Positions 1-8,972 of a stretch of DNA of 45,002 nt are shown here, one piece after another. This DNA comes from Flavipsychrobacter sp. GTDB lineage: Bacteria > Bacteroidota > Bacteroidia > Chitinophagales > Chitinophagaceae. Under the pieces are notes generated by a model. That model worked only from the letters and a program-made list of their open reading frames with translations. It did not search any database and was not told where the DNA came from. The DNA lies in assembly GCA_025963465.1 (NCBI GenBank), contig JAOQAP010000013.1:1-45002 (forward strand). The letters are read 5' to 3'. Position numbers and translations under genes: made by a program. Numbering within the stretch: the first letter of the stretch is position 1; each line of letters starts with the position of its first letter.

Positions 1-29
1 AAAGGTCCCGATATGGGACCTTTGCTTTT
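1..29. terminator. Hairpin terminator at the left edge
   Basis: A perfect 9-bp inverted repeat (1-9 with 15-23) encloses a five-base loop and is followed by a T-rich stretch. It probably ends a plus-strand gene lying left of the window. Confidence 0.6.
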
Positions 30-60
30 ATATGTAAACAGTAAAATATTCATTACAATA

Positions 61-92
61 AAAAATGGCTGACGTATATGTCAGCCATTTTT
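61..92. terminator. Strong bidirectional terminator
   Basis: A 13-bp perfect stem (61-73 with 80-92) has a six-base loop, with five A on the left arm and five T on the right, so it can work on either strand. It lies 20 bases beyond the stop codon of the minus-strand lipoprotein gene and probably ends that transcript. Confidence 0.75.
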
Positions 93-111
93 ATTTATGT
101 TTTAAGAATTA

Positions 112-522
112 CTATTTCATTTTTGGCTTACCATTTCCTATGGTGCCGTCTTGTTTGCCTGCTTCTGTAGGCTGACCAGTCATCTTTGGTTTGCCATTGC
201 CAATTGTAGCTGGCGGCGGTACCGGTGTTGGCTCAACAGTCTTTGTTTCCGTTACAGTCTTTGTTTTAGTCTTACCGGCAGTGTGCTTAGTAGTAGACGT
301 AGTCTTAGATTCTGTTTCTTTAGCCATAGCTGCTGCTTTTTCAGCTTCTATTGCCTTTAGTGTAGAATCGTTTTTAGCAGCATTAGCAGCATTCTGCTCA
401 GCCAGTTTAGCATTTACTGCTGAATCTATCTGTGCCTGAGTTTGAGCAGGAGGAGTTTCGTTGCTACCGCAAGAAGCCAGGATAATTGCTGTGCCAGCTA
501 ATAAAAGAAATTGTTTTTTCAT
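112..522 (-). CDS. Small repeat-tailed lipoprotein
   Basis: This 136-residue protein starts with a lipoprotein signal (MKKQFLLLAGTAIILASC), so the lipidated cysteine would be residue 18. The mature part is low complexity: an Ala/Lys/Glu-rich stretch likely to form a helix, a Thr/Lys segment, a short Pro-rich linker, and two copies of the nonapeptide TIGNGKPKM near the C-terminus. No catalytic domain is visible. It probably sits in an outer or periplasmic membrane leaflet; its function is unknown. It has its own promoter and terminator and is transcribed away from the next lipoprotein gene. Confidence 0.75.
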   Translation of the reverse strand: MKKQFLLLAGTAIILASCGSNETPPAQTQAQIDSAVNAKLAEQNAANAAKNDSTLKAIEAEKAAAMAKETESKTTSTTKHTAGKTKTKTVTETKTVEPTPVPPPATIGNGKPKMTGQPTEAGKQDGTIGNGKPKMK

Positions 523-545
523 TACGAGTACATTTTAGTTTGATA

Positions 546-577
546 CAAAAATATTGTTATTATCTTAGAACCAGCAA
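546..577 (-). promoter_or_regulatory. Bacteroidota-type promoter
   Basis: On the minus strand a TTG (577-575) is followed after 21 bases by TATTTTTG (553-546), matching the TTTG / TAnnTTTG consensus. Transcription would begin around 540, just ahead of the lipoprotein start at 522. Confidence 0.55.
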
Positions 578-619
578 TAATTATTAAAAAACTTCCTCCA
601 ATATAGGGTTTTGCAATCA

Positions 620-651
620 TTTGTTGTAATTGCGTCTAAAACTTACCTTTG
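620..651 (+). promoter_or_regulatory. Bacteroidota-type promoter
   Basis: TTTG at 620-623 and TACCTTTG at 644-651 are separated by 20 bases, an excellent match to the Bacteroidota consensus. This puts transcription near 657 and excludes the longer reading starting at 630, so the next gene must start at the ATG at 681. Confidence 0.65.
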
Positions 652-680
652 GTAAAATTAATACCGAAAACAAAATTCGT

Positions 681-1241
681 ATGAGATCAATAAAACCAAT
701 AGCGCTGATCCTGTTCATTACATTTAGTGTGTTTGGGGCAGTGTTCTATTCTTCCTGCTCAAAGAGTGTATGTAGCGGGGTTACCTGTTTGCATGGTAGT
801 AAGTGTAATGGAGGTATATGTGATTCATGCCCGAGCGGAACAGGAGGAGCTAACTGTGAAATAGAATATAGAAAACGATACACGTTTACGTATAAAGGGA
901 CTTCTCTTTATAATACACCCACGTATGGCCTAAGCGGCAGAGACAGTAACAATTCTCTGACCTTTGTATTACCAGCGACTGTGACCCCTTATAATACAAT
1001 GACCGTAACATGGGATAATCCGGGCAATCCAAAGGTATCCCTGCCTATCGTTATTACTAACAGCTCTGAGAACGGTTCAAACTTTACAATTACAGAAACT
1101 CCTTTTGATACCCTGATCTATACCGGAACAGGCAGCGTAAACGGGACAACAGCATCAATAAGCCTTACAAAGTCGCGAATAAACAATCCCAGTGTGAAAA
1201 CATACGTTCAGTTCAATGATTTCAACAAAGAGACCAAGTAA
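681..1241 (+). CDS. EGF-like lipoprotein
   Basis: The product has 186 residues when started at 681; an in-frame ATG at 630 lies upstream of the apparent transcription start. The N-terminus is a hydrophobic signal ending in a lipobox-like YSSC. A short cysteine-rich stretch follows (six cysteines over about 30 residues, CSGVTCLHGSKCNGGICDSC) that resembles a single EGF-like module. The rest is Thr/Ser/Asn-rich and probably beta structure. It is likely a surface or periplasmic lipoprotein of unknown role. Confidence 0.7.
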   Translation: MRSIKPIALILFITFSVFGAVFYSSCSKSVCSGVTCLHGSKCNGGICDSCPSGTGGANCEIEYRKRYTFTYKGTSLYNTPTYGLSGRDSNNSLTFVLPATVTPYNTMTVTWDNPGNPKVSLPIVITNSSENGSNFTITETPFDTLIYTGTGSVNGTTASISLTKSRINNPSVKTYVQFNDFNKETK

Positions 1242-1293
1242 GAATGAACAACCTTTGATTTTTTAATTATTTTTACCCCAAATTTTATAAACA

Positions 1294-1671
1294 ATGGAAT
1301 TTCCAGGCACATTACATTACACTAAGGACCACGAGTGGATCAAGGTAGAAGGCAACATTGCAACTGTAGGCATTACAGAATTTGCACAGCATGAGTTGGG
1401 CGATATAGTCTATGTAGACATACCAGCAGTAGGCAAGAAGCTGGCAGCAAACGAAATATTTGGCAGCGTGGAAGCTGTAAAGACTGTATCTGACCTTTAC
1501 CTGCCAGTAAGCGGTACTATAACAGAAATGAATGGTGACCTGGAAGCAACTCCTGAGAACGTGAACAAAGACCCATATGGCGCAGGCTGGATGATAAAAA
1601 TGGAACTATCTGACCCATCTGAAGTAGATGGCCTGCTGAGTGCAGCCGCTTACAAGGAACTGGTAGGGTAA
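1294..1671 (+). CDS. gcvH: Glycine cleavage system H protein
   Basis: GcvH is the lipoyl carrier of the glycine cleavage complex and shuttles the aminomethyl group between the P, T and L proteins. At 125 residues it has normal length. The typical start (HYTKDHEWI) and the lipoylation site GSVEAVKTVSDLY with Lys63 are intact. It begins a plus-strand run with the VanZ-like gene 10 bases later; the other glycine cleavage genes are not in the window. Confidence 0.95.
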   Translation: MEFPGTLHYTKDHEWIKVEGNIATVGITEFAQHELGDIVYVDIPAVGKKLAANEIFGSVEAVKTVSDLYLPVSGTITEMNGDLEATPENVNKDPYGAGWMIKMELSDPSEVDGLLSAAAYKELVG

Positions 1672-1681
1672 GAGATAAATA

Positions 1682-2089
1682 ATGAAACGGATATTTTCTC
1701 CGGATTCTCCTTATAAGAAACAAGCAAGGTTCCTGGCGGTGCTATGGACCTTGCTTATTTTTATTGGTTGCTTTACTCCCGGCAAAGACCTTCCCAAAGT
1801 AGACATGCCGCTTATAGACAAGTGGACCCACCTTGTATTGTTTGGCGGCTTCACTTTCTTATGGCTTTGTGCGCAACCTGTTATTAAAGCAAAGCCAATC
1901 GTTATTTTATTCCTTATTTCCATTGGGCTGGGTTGTTTTATAGAAGTGATGCAAGGCGTACTTACCTTCCTAGGCAGGAGCATGGAATTGCTGGACGCTA
2001 TTGCAGATAGCATAGGTGGCATTATAGGTATAGGACTGTTTTGTTTGTGTGCTTATATTTTCAACGAGGAAAGAATACAACGACAATAG
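1682..2089 (+). CDS. VanZ-family membrane protein
   Basis: This 135-residue protein has four predicted membrane helices and the VanZ-family features: an early helix ending in a FTPGKDLP-like loop, the DKWTHLVLFGGF segment, and a C-terminal stretch with E-V-Q and D-x-x-x-D residues near GRSMELLDAIADSIGG. Family members are inner-membrane proteins, some linked to teicoplanin resistance; most are uncharacterised. It lies 10 bases after gcvH and 3 bases before the next gene, so the three probably form one transcript. Confidence 0.75.
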   Translation: MKRIFSPDSPYKKQARFLAVLWTLLIFIGCFTPGKDLPKVDMPLIDKWTHLVLFGGFTFLWLCAQPVIKAKPIVILFLISIGLGCFIEVMQGVLTFLGRSMELLDAIADSIGGIIGIGLFCLCAYIFNEERIQRQ

Positions 2090-2092
2090 ATA

Positions 2093-2860
2093 ATGCCCAC
2101 TACCGAACTTGCTAAAATACTATCGGAAGTACTAAAGTACTACTTCAGAAAAAAGCTTCCTTATGTTCCCGCTTATGAGTATACAGCAGAAGAATTAAAA
2201 GCAGCGGAAGCTTTATTTAAAAAGTGGAGCGGCAGACTACGACTAATACCGGTCATATTATACTTTGCTTTGCCAGTTATTTATGGATGGGTGTTCTATG
2301 AGCTATATCTATTCTTTTACAGCCAGTACATAAGTAGTCCCGACCTATTCTTTCCCATGGATTGGACTGTATTCATTATGCCCGGATTGTTCCTGGGAAT
2401 AGGCACTACAGACCAGGTCGCAACATATTTTCAGCGAATATTGATGAGGGGCAAGTATGATATGTTTGTAGACTATGCCAACAGGCAGGAAGGCTTTGAC
2501 AATGCAGGATCTTTCCGTTTACTTACCCGCATACTCTTGTTCCCCTTCCTTATCAGTTATATCCTGGTGATGACAACCGTATTTATTGTCTCTCCAAAGC
2601 AATTTACCTACAAGGACGTTTTTGACCTTTCATATCACACGTATAGGTATTCCCAAGTGAAGAAGGTCACCTATTTCCGCAGCTATACCAATGATAAAAA
2701 AGAAAGAGAGGCATATCCGCATCATAAAATCTTTTTCACTAACGGGACCACCTTCAGACCAGACGCATATTTTGCCGAGGATAGTTTGGCAGCACCATTC
2801 ATACAGGTGCTGCTGAACAATAAAGTCACCTTAGATACTGCAGAAACAGATTACAATTAG
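2093..2860 (+). CDS. Membrane protein of unknown function
   Basis: The 255-residue product starts 3 bases after the VanZ-like stop. A charged N-terminal stretch with a coiled-coil-like segment is followed by four hydrophobic helices at about 50-75, 85-110, 145-170 and nearby. The C-terminal 70 residues are soluble and look like a small beta domain (KIFFTNGTTFRPDAYF). I do not recognise the family. Its stop lies 9 bases from the convergent helicase gene. Confidence 0.65.
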   Translation: MPTTELAKILSEVLKYYFRKKLPYVPAYEYTAEELKAAEALFKKWSGRLRLIPVILYFALPVIYGWVFYELYLFFYSQYISSPDLFFPMDWTVFIMPGLFLGIGTTDQVATYFQRILMRGKYDMFVDYANRQEGFDNAGSFRLLTRILLFPFLISYILVMTTVFIVSPKQFTYKDVFDLSYHTYRYSQVKKVTYFRSYTNDKKEREAYPHHKIFFTNGTTFRPDAYFAEDSLAAPFIQVLLNNKVTLDTAETDYN

Positions 2861-2869
2861 CTTGCGTTA

Positions 2870-5146
2870 TCAGGATACTATTTTCAGTTTGGCAAAATTG
2901 AGCATGATCTTTTTCACGCCATGACCTGCGCCGAAGTCGATACCGGCAATGCGATTGTTGGCGCCACCTTCAAGGGTAAGTATTGTACCGAAGCCAAACT
3001 TCTGATGCTCTATCTTCATACCTACTGTCATATCTGCGGCATCGCTGGCCACAAAATCGGGTGATGGTGTGTGAGCAGGTGGTGTACCTGCCGCAAGTTT
3101 GTCTGCCAGCTTTTTGAGAGAAGGCATCTTATCAAACTTCTGATCCATCATTCCCTGGAAGCCACCGGCTGTCGGGCGATTGCTGGCGCCAGTAAATGTT
3201 TTATCGACATAGTTTGCCGGTATCTCTTCGATAAAACGACTAGGGTCGTTCTGCACAAGGCTACCAAAGCGGTAACGGCTGTTGGCATATGTAACCCACA
3301 GGCGCTCTTTGGCACGTGTAATAGCCACATAGAATAAACGGCGCTCTTCTTCCAGATCGGCACGGTCATACATACTCATTGCACTTGGAAACAAGTTTTC
3401 TTCAAGACCTACAACAAACACACATGGATACTCCAACCCTTTTGCTGAGTGAATGGTCATGAGCTTTACCACATCGGCATCCATATCGTTATTCTGATCT
3501 GCATCTGTAAGCAGTGTTATCTGCTGCAGATAGCTGCCGAGGCTTTTGTCGAGTATCTCGCCTTCTTCGTCAGGCGTTTCCGTGAATTCTTTTATTGAGT
3601 TCAGCAGTTCCTGCACGTTCTCGTAACGAGCAAGGCCTTCAACGCTTTTATCATTGTATAGCTCCTGCACTAAGCCTGTGTGCTTGCCAACTGCGAAAGC
3701 CACATCATAAGCATTCTGCTTTTCGAGCATAGTGCGGAATGACTTGATCATTGTGACAAACCCATCGATCTGAGCCGAGCGAAGACCGCTCAATTCTGAA
3801 TCCTCTATTACTTCCCAGAAAGTTTTATTGAGCTCGTTGGCGCGTATCAATATCTTTTCCTGGCTGGTCTTACCTATGCCACGGGCAGGATAGTTAATAA
3901 TACGTTTCACATTCTCCTCATCCTGTGAGTTGACTATCACACGGAGGTATGCGAGGTAGTCCTTTATCTCCTTACGCTGATAGAAGGAAGTGCCGCCTAC
4001 TAGTTTGTAAGGGATGTTCATGCGCCTGAGGCTTTCTTCAAAAGAACGGCTCTGGGCATTGGTACGGTACAGTAATGCGAAGTCTTTATTGGCATAATGA
4101 TTGCGCATTTGCTGCTCCTTGATGGCATCGGCAACGAAACGACCCTCGTCGTTGTCCGTCATAGTACGAGCCAGCACTATCTTTTCGCCTTCTTTATTAC
4201 TTGTCCAGAGCTCTTTGGGTATCTGGTTCTTATTGTTGCCTATTACATTGTTGGCAATGTTCAGGATGGTTTGTGTACTACGGTAGTTCTGCTCCAGCTT
4301 TACCACTTTTACGTCCTCGTAATCGTCCTGGAATTGCAGAATATTCTGAACAGTGGCGCCACGGAATGAATAGATACTCTGCGCATCGTCGCCTACGACA
4401 CATATATTTTCATGACGGGCACCGAGCATTTTTATAATGGCGTACTGGGCAAGGTTCGTGTCCTGGTACTCATCGATAAGTATGTATTGGAAACGGCCCT
4501 GAAATTTTGCCAACGATTCCGGATGATGTGTAAGCAGCGAATACATTTTCAGCAGCAGATCATCAAAATCCATTGCGCCATTCTTAAAGCAGCGCTTTGC
4601 GTATGCTTCGTAAATATCTCCCATTACAGGGCGATTGCTGCGGGCATCTTCCTGCTGGATAATGCTGTCTGTTTTATACATAGCCGGCTCTATAAGGCTA
4701 TTCTTGGCGGCACTGATGCGATTGTATATATAAGATGGTTTGTAGTGCTTATCGTCCAGGTTCATTTCATTTACGATCCCCTTTATGACACTCTTGGCAT
4801 CATCGGTATCGTATATGGTGAAGTTGTGCGGGTAACCCAGCTTGGTAGCCTCGCCACGCAATATGCGGGCAAACACGGAGTGAAATGTGCCTATGTATAA
4901 ATTGCGTGCTTCTGTATTGCCAAGGGCTTTTTCCACCCTCTCCTTCATTTCGGCAGCAGCTTTGTTTGTAAATGTAAGTGCAAGTATATTAAATGCATCT
5001 ACACCATTTTTCATAAGGTGTGCTATGCGCGTGGTCAATACTTTAGTTTTACCGCTTCCTGCACCGGCGATGATCATGATTGGCCCATCCACATGTTCCA
5101 CAGCTATACGCTGCTGATCATTCAAGCCCTCTAAATAATTCTGCAT
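2870..5146 (-). CDS. pcrA: ATP-dependent DNA helicase, PcrA/UvrD type
   Basis: This is a superfamily 1A 3'-5' DNA helicase acting in nucleotide-excision and mismatch repair and in removing blocked replication or transcription complexes. The 758-residue protein has the Q motif (LNDQQRIAV), Walker A AGAGSGKT at 27-34, the DEYQD motif II at 225-229, QSIYSFRGA, and the late motifs around HSAKGLEYP and YVAITRAKERL. Its C-terminus (KIEHQKFGFGTI) forms the small Tudor-like domain that in PcrA and UvrD contacts RNA polymerase. It is a single gene, convergent with the gene on its right-hand end. Confidence 0.95.
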   Translation of the reverse strand: MQNYLEGLNDQQRIAVEHVDGPIMIIAGAGSGKTKVLTTRIAHLMKNGVDAFNILALTFTNKAAAEMKERVEKALGNTEARNLYIGTFHSVFARILRGEATKLGYPHNFTIYDTDDAKSVIKGIVNEMNLDDKHYKPSYIYNRISAAKNSLIEPAMYKTDSIIQQEDARSNRPVMGDIYEAYAKRCFKNGAMDFDDLLLKMYSLLTHHPESLAKFQGRFQYILIDEYQDTNLAQYAIIKMLGARHENICVVGDDAQSIYSFRGATVQNILQFQDDYEDVKVVKLEQNYRSTQTILNIANNVIGNNKNQIPKELWTSNKEGEKIVLARTMTDNDEGRFVADAIKEQQMRNHYANKDFALLYRTNAQSRSFEESLRRMNIPYKLVGGTSFYQRKEIKDYLAYLRVIVNSQDEENVKRIINYPARGIGKTSQEKILIRANELNKTFWEVIEDSELSGLRSAQIDGFVTMIKSFRTMLEKQNAYDVAFAVGKHTGLVQELYNDKSVEGLARYENVQELLNSIKEFTETPDEEGEILDKSLGSYLQQITLLTDADQNNDMDADVVKLMTIHSAKGLEYPCVFVVGLEENLFPSAMSMYDRADLEEERRLFYVAITRAKERLWVTYANSRYRFGSLVQNDPSRFIEEIPANYVDKTFTGASNRPTAGGFQGMMDQKFDKMPSLKKLADKLAAGTPPAHTPSPDFVASDAADMTVGMKIEHQKFGFGTILTLEGGANNRIAGIDFGAGHGVKKIMLNFAKLKIVS

Positions 5147-5305
5147 GCGGCAAATTTAAGGATTTTGCGAGCAGTTTATTCTTACATAATAAGTAAGGTT
5201 GTTGGGTGACGCAAATTATATCACCCGCTTCGGGGTTTGTATCATTACTTATTTCATTTTACTATAATAATGTCATCCTTTCAGGATTTTCCTCTTTTTA
5301 TAAGA

Positions 5306-5857
5306 TTATTTTTCACCTAACAGCTCAAAGGAATTAAAGAATTTATCAATAGCAGAATTACCTTCATTTTTAGTCATGTAGCCTACCTGCAATATATAGC
5401 AACGGCTATGAATAAGATATATTTTTAAGTCCATTACGGCCTTCCCGTGAGCAAAGCTGACCTTCACCTCCTTGCCAGGAAAAGCTTTATAGGTTATGGC
5501 CTCCTGTTTAATAACATGACCATTAATGCCTGTGACAGATTTGGCTAGCGCATGCTCGAGAAAGTCGTCATTCCTTTTGTCTTTTACATCGGAATTTGCC
5601 TGAGAAGGAGGATAATCTGCATAGAGAATGCCATAAATTGAATTTTCATTAGTTGCCTGCATGGAATTGTACATGAATGATTTCCATGGTATTTTTTGTC
5701 CATCGGCATATGAGGTGTCTATATCTGTGACAGGAGCCGCAGGGAACATGGCTTTGAAACGGCCGTCGTTGTTCTGTACCATTACCCAATCTGGTGCTGC
5801 AAAGCTGCAAAACGAGATAATGAGCGAAAGAAGGAATAATGATAAGGTGCTTTTCAT
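5306..5857 (-). CDS. Secreted protein of unknown function
   Basis: The 183-residue protein has a clear Sec signal peptide (hydrophobic to about residue 20, cleavage likely after FCSFA) and no lipobox cysteine. The mature part starts with a WVMVQNNDGRFKAMFP segment and carries a single compact alpha/beta-looking domain ending in a helix (AIDKFFNSFELL). No catalytic motif is visible. A periplasmic binding or stress-related role is possible but unproven. It is transcribed divergently from comEC with 74 bases between. Confidence 0.65.
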   Translation of the reverse strand: MKSTLSLFLLSLIISFCSFAAPDWVMVQNNDGRFKAMFPAAPVTDIDTSYADGQKIPWKSFMYNSMQATNENSIYGILYADYPPSQANSDVKDKRNDDFLEHALAKSVTGINGHVIKQEAITYKAFPGKEVKVSFAHGKAVMDLKIYLIHSRCYILQVGYMTKNEGNSAIDKFFNSFELLGEK

Positions 5858-5931
5858 GAATGAGTTAATTTATGAAACTTAAAGTTAGGTGTGTTTTTCT
5901 ATTTTTATAGCTTAAATATATTTTCATTACC

Positions 5932-8001
5932 ATGAAACGGTGGCCGCTGCATACAACCAACTTCTGGGAAACTGCTCCTTTCTTCCGTATCCTGCTGCCA
6001 TTTGCGGCCGGTATATTTTGTTATGACCAAATGCAACCGGCGAAAGCAGAAGGAATCTATTTTATTGTTTTGGCGCTTTTATCGTTGCTTGTGTTTGGCG
6101 TTCTGTCTATTGCAAAAAGCGACAAAAGCATTTACGGAGGTATTGTATTTGCAGCATTGCAATTGTGCCTGTTTTTCAGCGGCCTGTCCATATCCCATTT
6201 CGGGGATGTAAGAAATAACAAATGGTGGTACGGGAAAGGTGTAAATGAAGGCAATACGTACCTGGCAAGAATAACAGACGCTCCTGCCAGAAAAGATCAT
6301 TCCTGGAAACTACCGATAGCTGTTGTCAATGTGATAAAAGATGGTAAAATATCCACGGTGACGGGTAATGCCTTTTTATACTTATACAAGGATATGCAAC
6401 CTATGCTGCTGCATAAAGGCGATACGATATTAGTGCCAGACAAATGGCAAGCCATACATAATTCAGGCAACCCTTTTGAATTTGACTATGCTACCTACTG
6501 CCGGAGAAACAATATATTATTCTCACAAAGCTGCAGTATTAAAAACATCAGACTGTATGCTACCAACGATGAAGACAATGCACCAATCGCCGAACGCGTG
6601 CATGACTGGTGTATGCACGAGCTGGACACGTATATAGCTGACACGGTGGCAAAAGGGCTGATACAGGCTATGCTGCTGGGCGATGAGGTGAACCTTGATG
6701 AAGACCTGAGACAATCTTATTCCGAAACCGGGATCATTCACATTATTGCCATATCCGGAGGCAATGTGATCATTTTCTTCACTGTCATATCTGCGTTGCT
6801 ATGGTGGCTGAAGAATAAACGCCACCTGTGGGTAAAGTATGCTATCGCACTGCCGTTGGTATGGTTCTATGTAATGATGGCAGGAGCGCCACCATCGGCA
6901 GTGAGGGCTGCTATCATGTTCTCGCTGCTGGCATTCTCTGTAATGCTGCAGAAAAACAACAGCAGCCTGAATACACTCTTTGCAACGGGATTTGTGCTAT
7001 TGTTTGCACAGCCTATGTGGCTATTTTCTGTCGGGTTTCAATTGTCGTTTGTGGCTGTGCTGTCGCTGATATTGTTCTATGCGCCCATCTACAAATGCGC
7101 ATCGCCAAAACATATAGTAACAAGAAAGCTGTGGGGTGCAGTCGCTGCTAGTATAGCAGCAGAAGTGCTGGTAGCGCCGTTAGTCATTTATTACTTTCAT
7201 ACATTTCCATTGTTATTCATAGTGGCTAATGTGGCAGCGTTCCTGTTTATGGAAGTAGTACTGGTATTGAGCATGGTAGTAATTGCGGCGAGCGTTGTCC
7301 CAGCGCTGGCCAGCATAACCGGCGCAGTGATCGTTTGGTTAGTAACTCTATTTGACCATATTGTAAAATGGTTACAAGGATTTAGCCCTGCTTCTTTCCA
7401 TTTCCTGATGATAACGGGAGTGGAGCTATTCATTATTTATGTTGTAATAACAGGCCTGTCGCTATTCCTTATCAGGAAAAAGAAACAGGCTTTATTTACA
7501 GGGATAATAGCCTGCTGCGTATTGCTGATTAGTTTCTGCAACGATGAATGGATAAGGTTGCAACAGGATCGACTGGTGGTGTATAATACGGGGAAAACGA
7601 ATCATGTGGAACTAATAAGAGGAGCGCGATTCTCCGTGTTGCATACCGACACTGCGGTAACCAAACAAGTTGCATATGCAGTAAACCCAGCCCATATAAA
7701 CTGGCGGGTCTGGAGGAAGGATAGCAATTACGTAAATGAGTTTTTTGAAGTGGGGGGCAAAACGGTATTGGTGCTTAATGAAGCTATACCTGCTGAAAGT
7801 AAATTTCCGGTTGATTATCTCATTGTCAATTATACCTGTAAGCTGAACGCTATGCAGCTGAAGAATATATTTTCGCCCAAAATGACCGTAATAGGCAATA
7901 ACTATTCTAAAAGGATGCAGGAAGACTTAGTGAAGTCCTTTACAGTGAATGGCATGTCAGTGCACAGTATAGCAAACGATGGTGCATTTATTCTTCCTTA
8001 A
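5932..8001 (+). CDS. comEC: ComEC/Rec2-like DNA uptake channel
   Basis: ComEC forms the inner-membrane channel through which single-stranded DNA enters during natural transformation. The 689-residue protein has an N-terminal membrane and soluble region of the DUF4131 type (about 10-200), then the Competence domain with the diagnostic AISGGNVIIF segment near 276-285 and a PPSAVRAAIM motif, followed by several helices to about 520. The last 160 residues occupy the place of the metallo-beta-lactamase-like domain, but I see no HxHxDH motif. Such a degenerate domain may be ordinary for this group. Confidence 0.88.
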   Translation: MKRWPLHTTNFWETAPFFRILLPFAAGIFCYDQMQPAKAEGIYFIVLALLSLLVFGVLSIAKSDKSIYGGIVFAALQLCLFFSGLSISHFGDVRNNKWWYGKGVNEGNTYLARITDAPARKDHSWKLPIAVVNVIKDGKISTVTGNAFLYLYKDMQPMLLHKGDTILVPDKWQAIHNSGNPFEFDYATYCRRNNILFSQSCSIKNIRLYATNDEDNAPIAERVHDWCMHELDTYIADTVAKGLIQAMLLGDEVNLDEDLRQSYSETGIIHIIAISGGNVIIFFTVISALLWWLKNKRHLWVKYAIALPLVWFYVMMAGAPPSAVRAAIMFSLLAFSVMLQKNNSSLNTLFATGFVLLFAQPMWLFSVGFQLSFVAVLSLILFYAPIYKCASPKHIVTRKLWGAVAASIAAEVLVAPLVIYYFHTFPLLFIVANVAAFLFMEVVLVLSMVVIAASVVPALASITGAVIVWLVTLFDHIVKWLQGFSPASFHFLMITGVELFIIYVVITGLSLFLIRKKKQALFTGIIACCVLLISFCNDEWIRLQQDRLVVYNTGKTNHVELIRGARFSVLHTDTAVTKQVAYAVNPAHINWRVWRKDSNYVNEFFEVGGKTVLVLNEAIPAESKFPVDYLIVNYTCKLNAMQLKNIFSPKMTVIGNNYSKRMQEDLVKSFTVNGMSVHSIANDGAFILP

Positions 8002-8089
8002 GGTTTTATCATAAAGTATTGCCAAAACCGCTTCAGGCACAGGGGTTACTGGCATATGTTTTTTAGATTTACATATCACACTATTTCAT

Positions 8090-8821
8090 TTGAAGGCAGC
8101 TATATACTTACTCCTGTTTTTACTATTGTCTGCCAGCGGACATGGGCAAACCTTGCTAAAGGGGATAGTGACCGATGCCGAAAGCGGCTTACCTGTATAC
8201 CAGGCCACTGTTATCAATAATGTGAACCAACTCACAGCAACTACCGATGAACAAGGCCACTATACAATTGCCGTGAATGCTGGTGATCTGCTATCTGTAA
8301 CATTTTTGGGATACCGTACATTACAGGTACGTGCGCTACCCGGCAGCTATCAACGGATAGAATTAGCGCCTCTAAGTGTGCAGCTAAAAGAATTTGTAGT
8401 AAAAGAGGCTACCCCATTCCAGAAAGACTCTATGGCACTTGCTACGCTTTATAGTTCCGAATTGAATAAAAAAGAAATAAAAACAGGATTCAGCTCTGCT
8501 AATGGCGGAGGTATAAGTGGCCTGATAGGCGGGCCAGTACAAAAAATGTCTAAAAGCTACAAGCAAAACAAACGGTTCAAAGAAAACTTCAAAAGAGATA
8601 TAGAACAGAAATATATAGATACCAAGTATACGCAAGCGCTAGTAAATTCACTTACAAATTTTACGAGAGATACACTAGTTACGTTTATGAACCTGTACCC
8701 TATGGAGTACGCGTTCGCAAGGGCCGCTACTGACCTGGAACTTAAAATGTGGATCAGGAATAATTATAAAGACTATTTGCATAAGGAAGCTATCAAAAGT
8801 GTGACCCAAAAGAAAAAATAA
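8090..8821 (+). CDS. Carboxypeptidase-like regulatory-domain protein
   Basis: The best start is a TTG at 8090, directly before the signal peptide (KAAIYLLLFLLLSASGHGQ); no ATG lies between it and the hydrophobic core. Residues 25-100 form a CarboxypepD_reg-like beta sandwich (GIVTDAESGLPVYQATV ... TTDEQGHYTI), the module that also precedes TonB-dependent receptors in this phylum. The remaining 140 residues are mostly charged helix with no transporter barrel, so the protein is a free periplasmic or surface protein of unknown role. Confidence 0.75.
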   Translation: MKAAIYLLLFLLLSASGHGQTLLKGIVTDAESGLPVYQATVINNVNQLTATTDEQGHYTIAVNAGDLLSVTFLGYRTLQVRALPGSYQRIELAPLSVQLKEFVVKEATPFQKDSMALATLYSSELNKKEIKTGFSSANGGGISGLIGGPVQKMSKSYKQNKRFKENFKRDIEQKYIDTKYTQALVNSLTNFTRDTLVTFMNLYPMEYAFARAATDLELKMWIRNNYKDYLHKEAIKSVTQKKK

Positions 8822-8972
8822 ATCACTGTTTATCATCTATCTGCATCATGTGTAATGAAATGAATAACGGAATACTGATAATATAGGAGGATAGTATATT
8901 GTTATTCGTAAAAAGTGATTAATCCCCTCCTCTTTTTGTATTTTTACGGTTTACTAATCCTAACTATTTACC

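Noticed and set aside
4412-4900. Plus-strand open frame of 162 codons
   Set aside because: It lies inside the intact helicase gene on the opposite strand and shows no protein-like composition or family motif.
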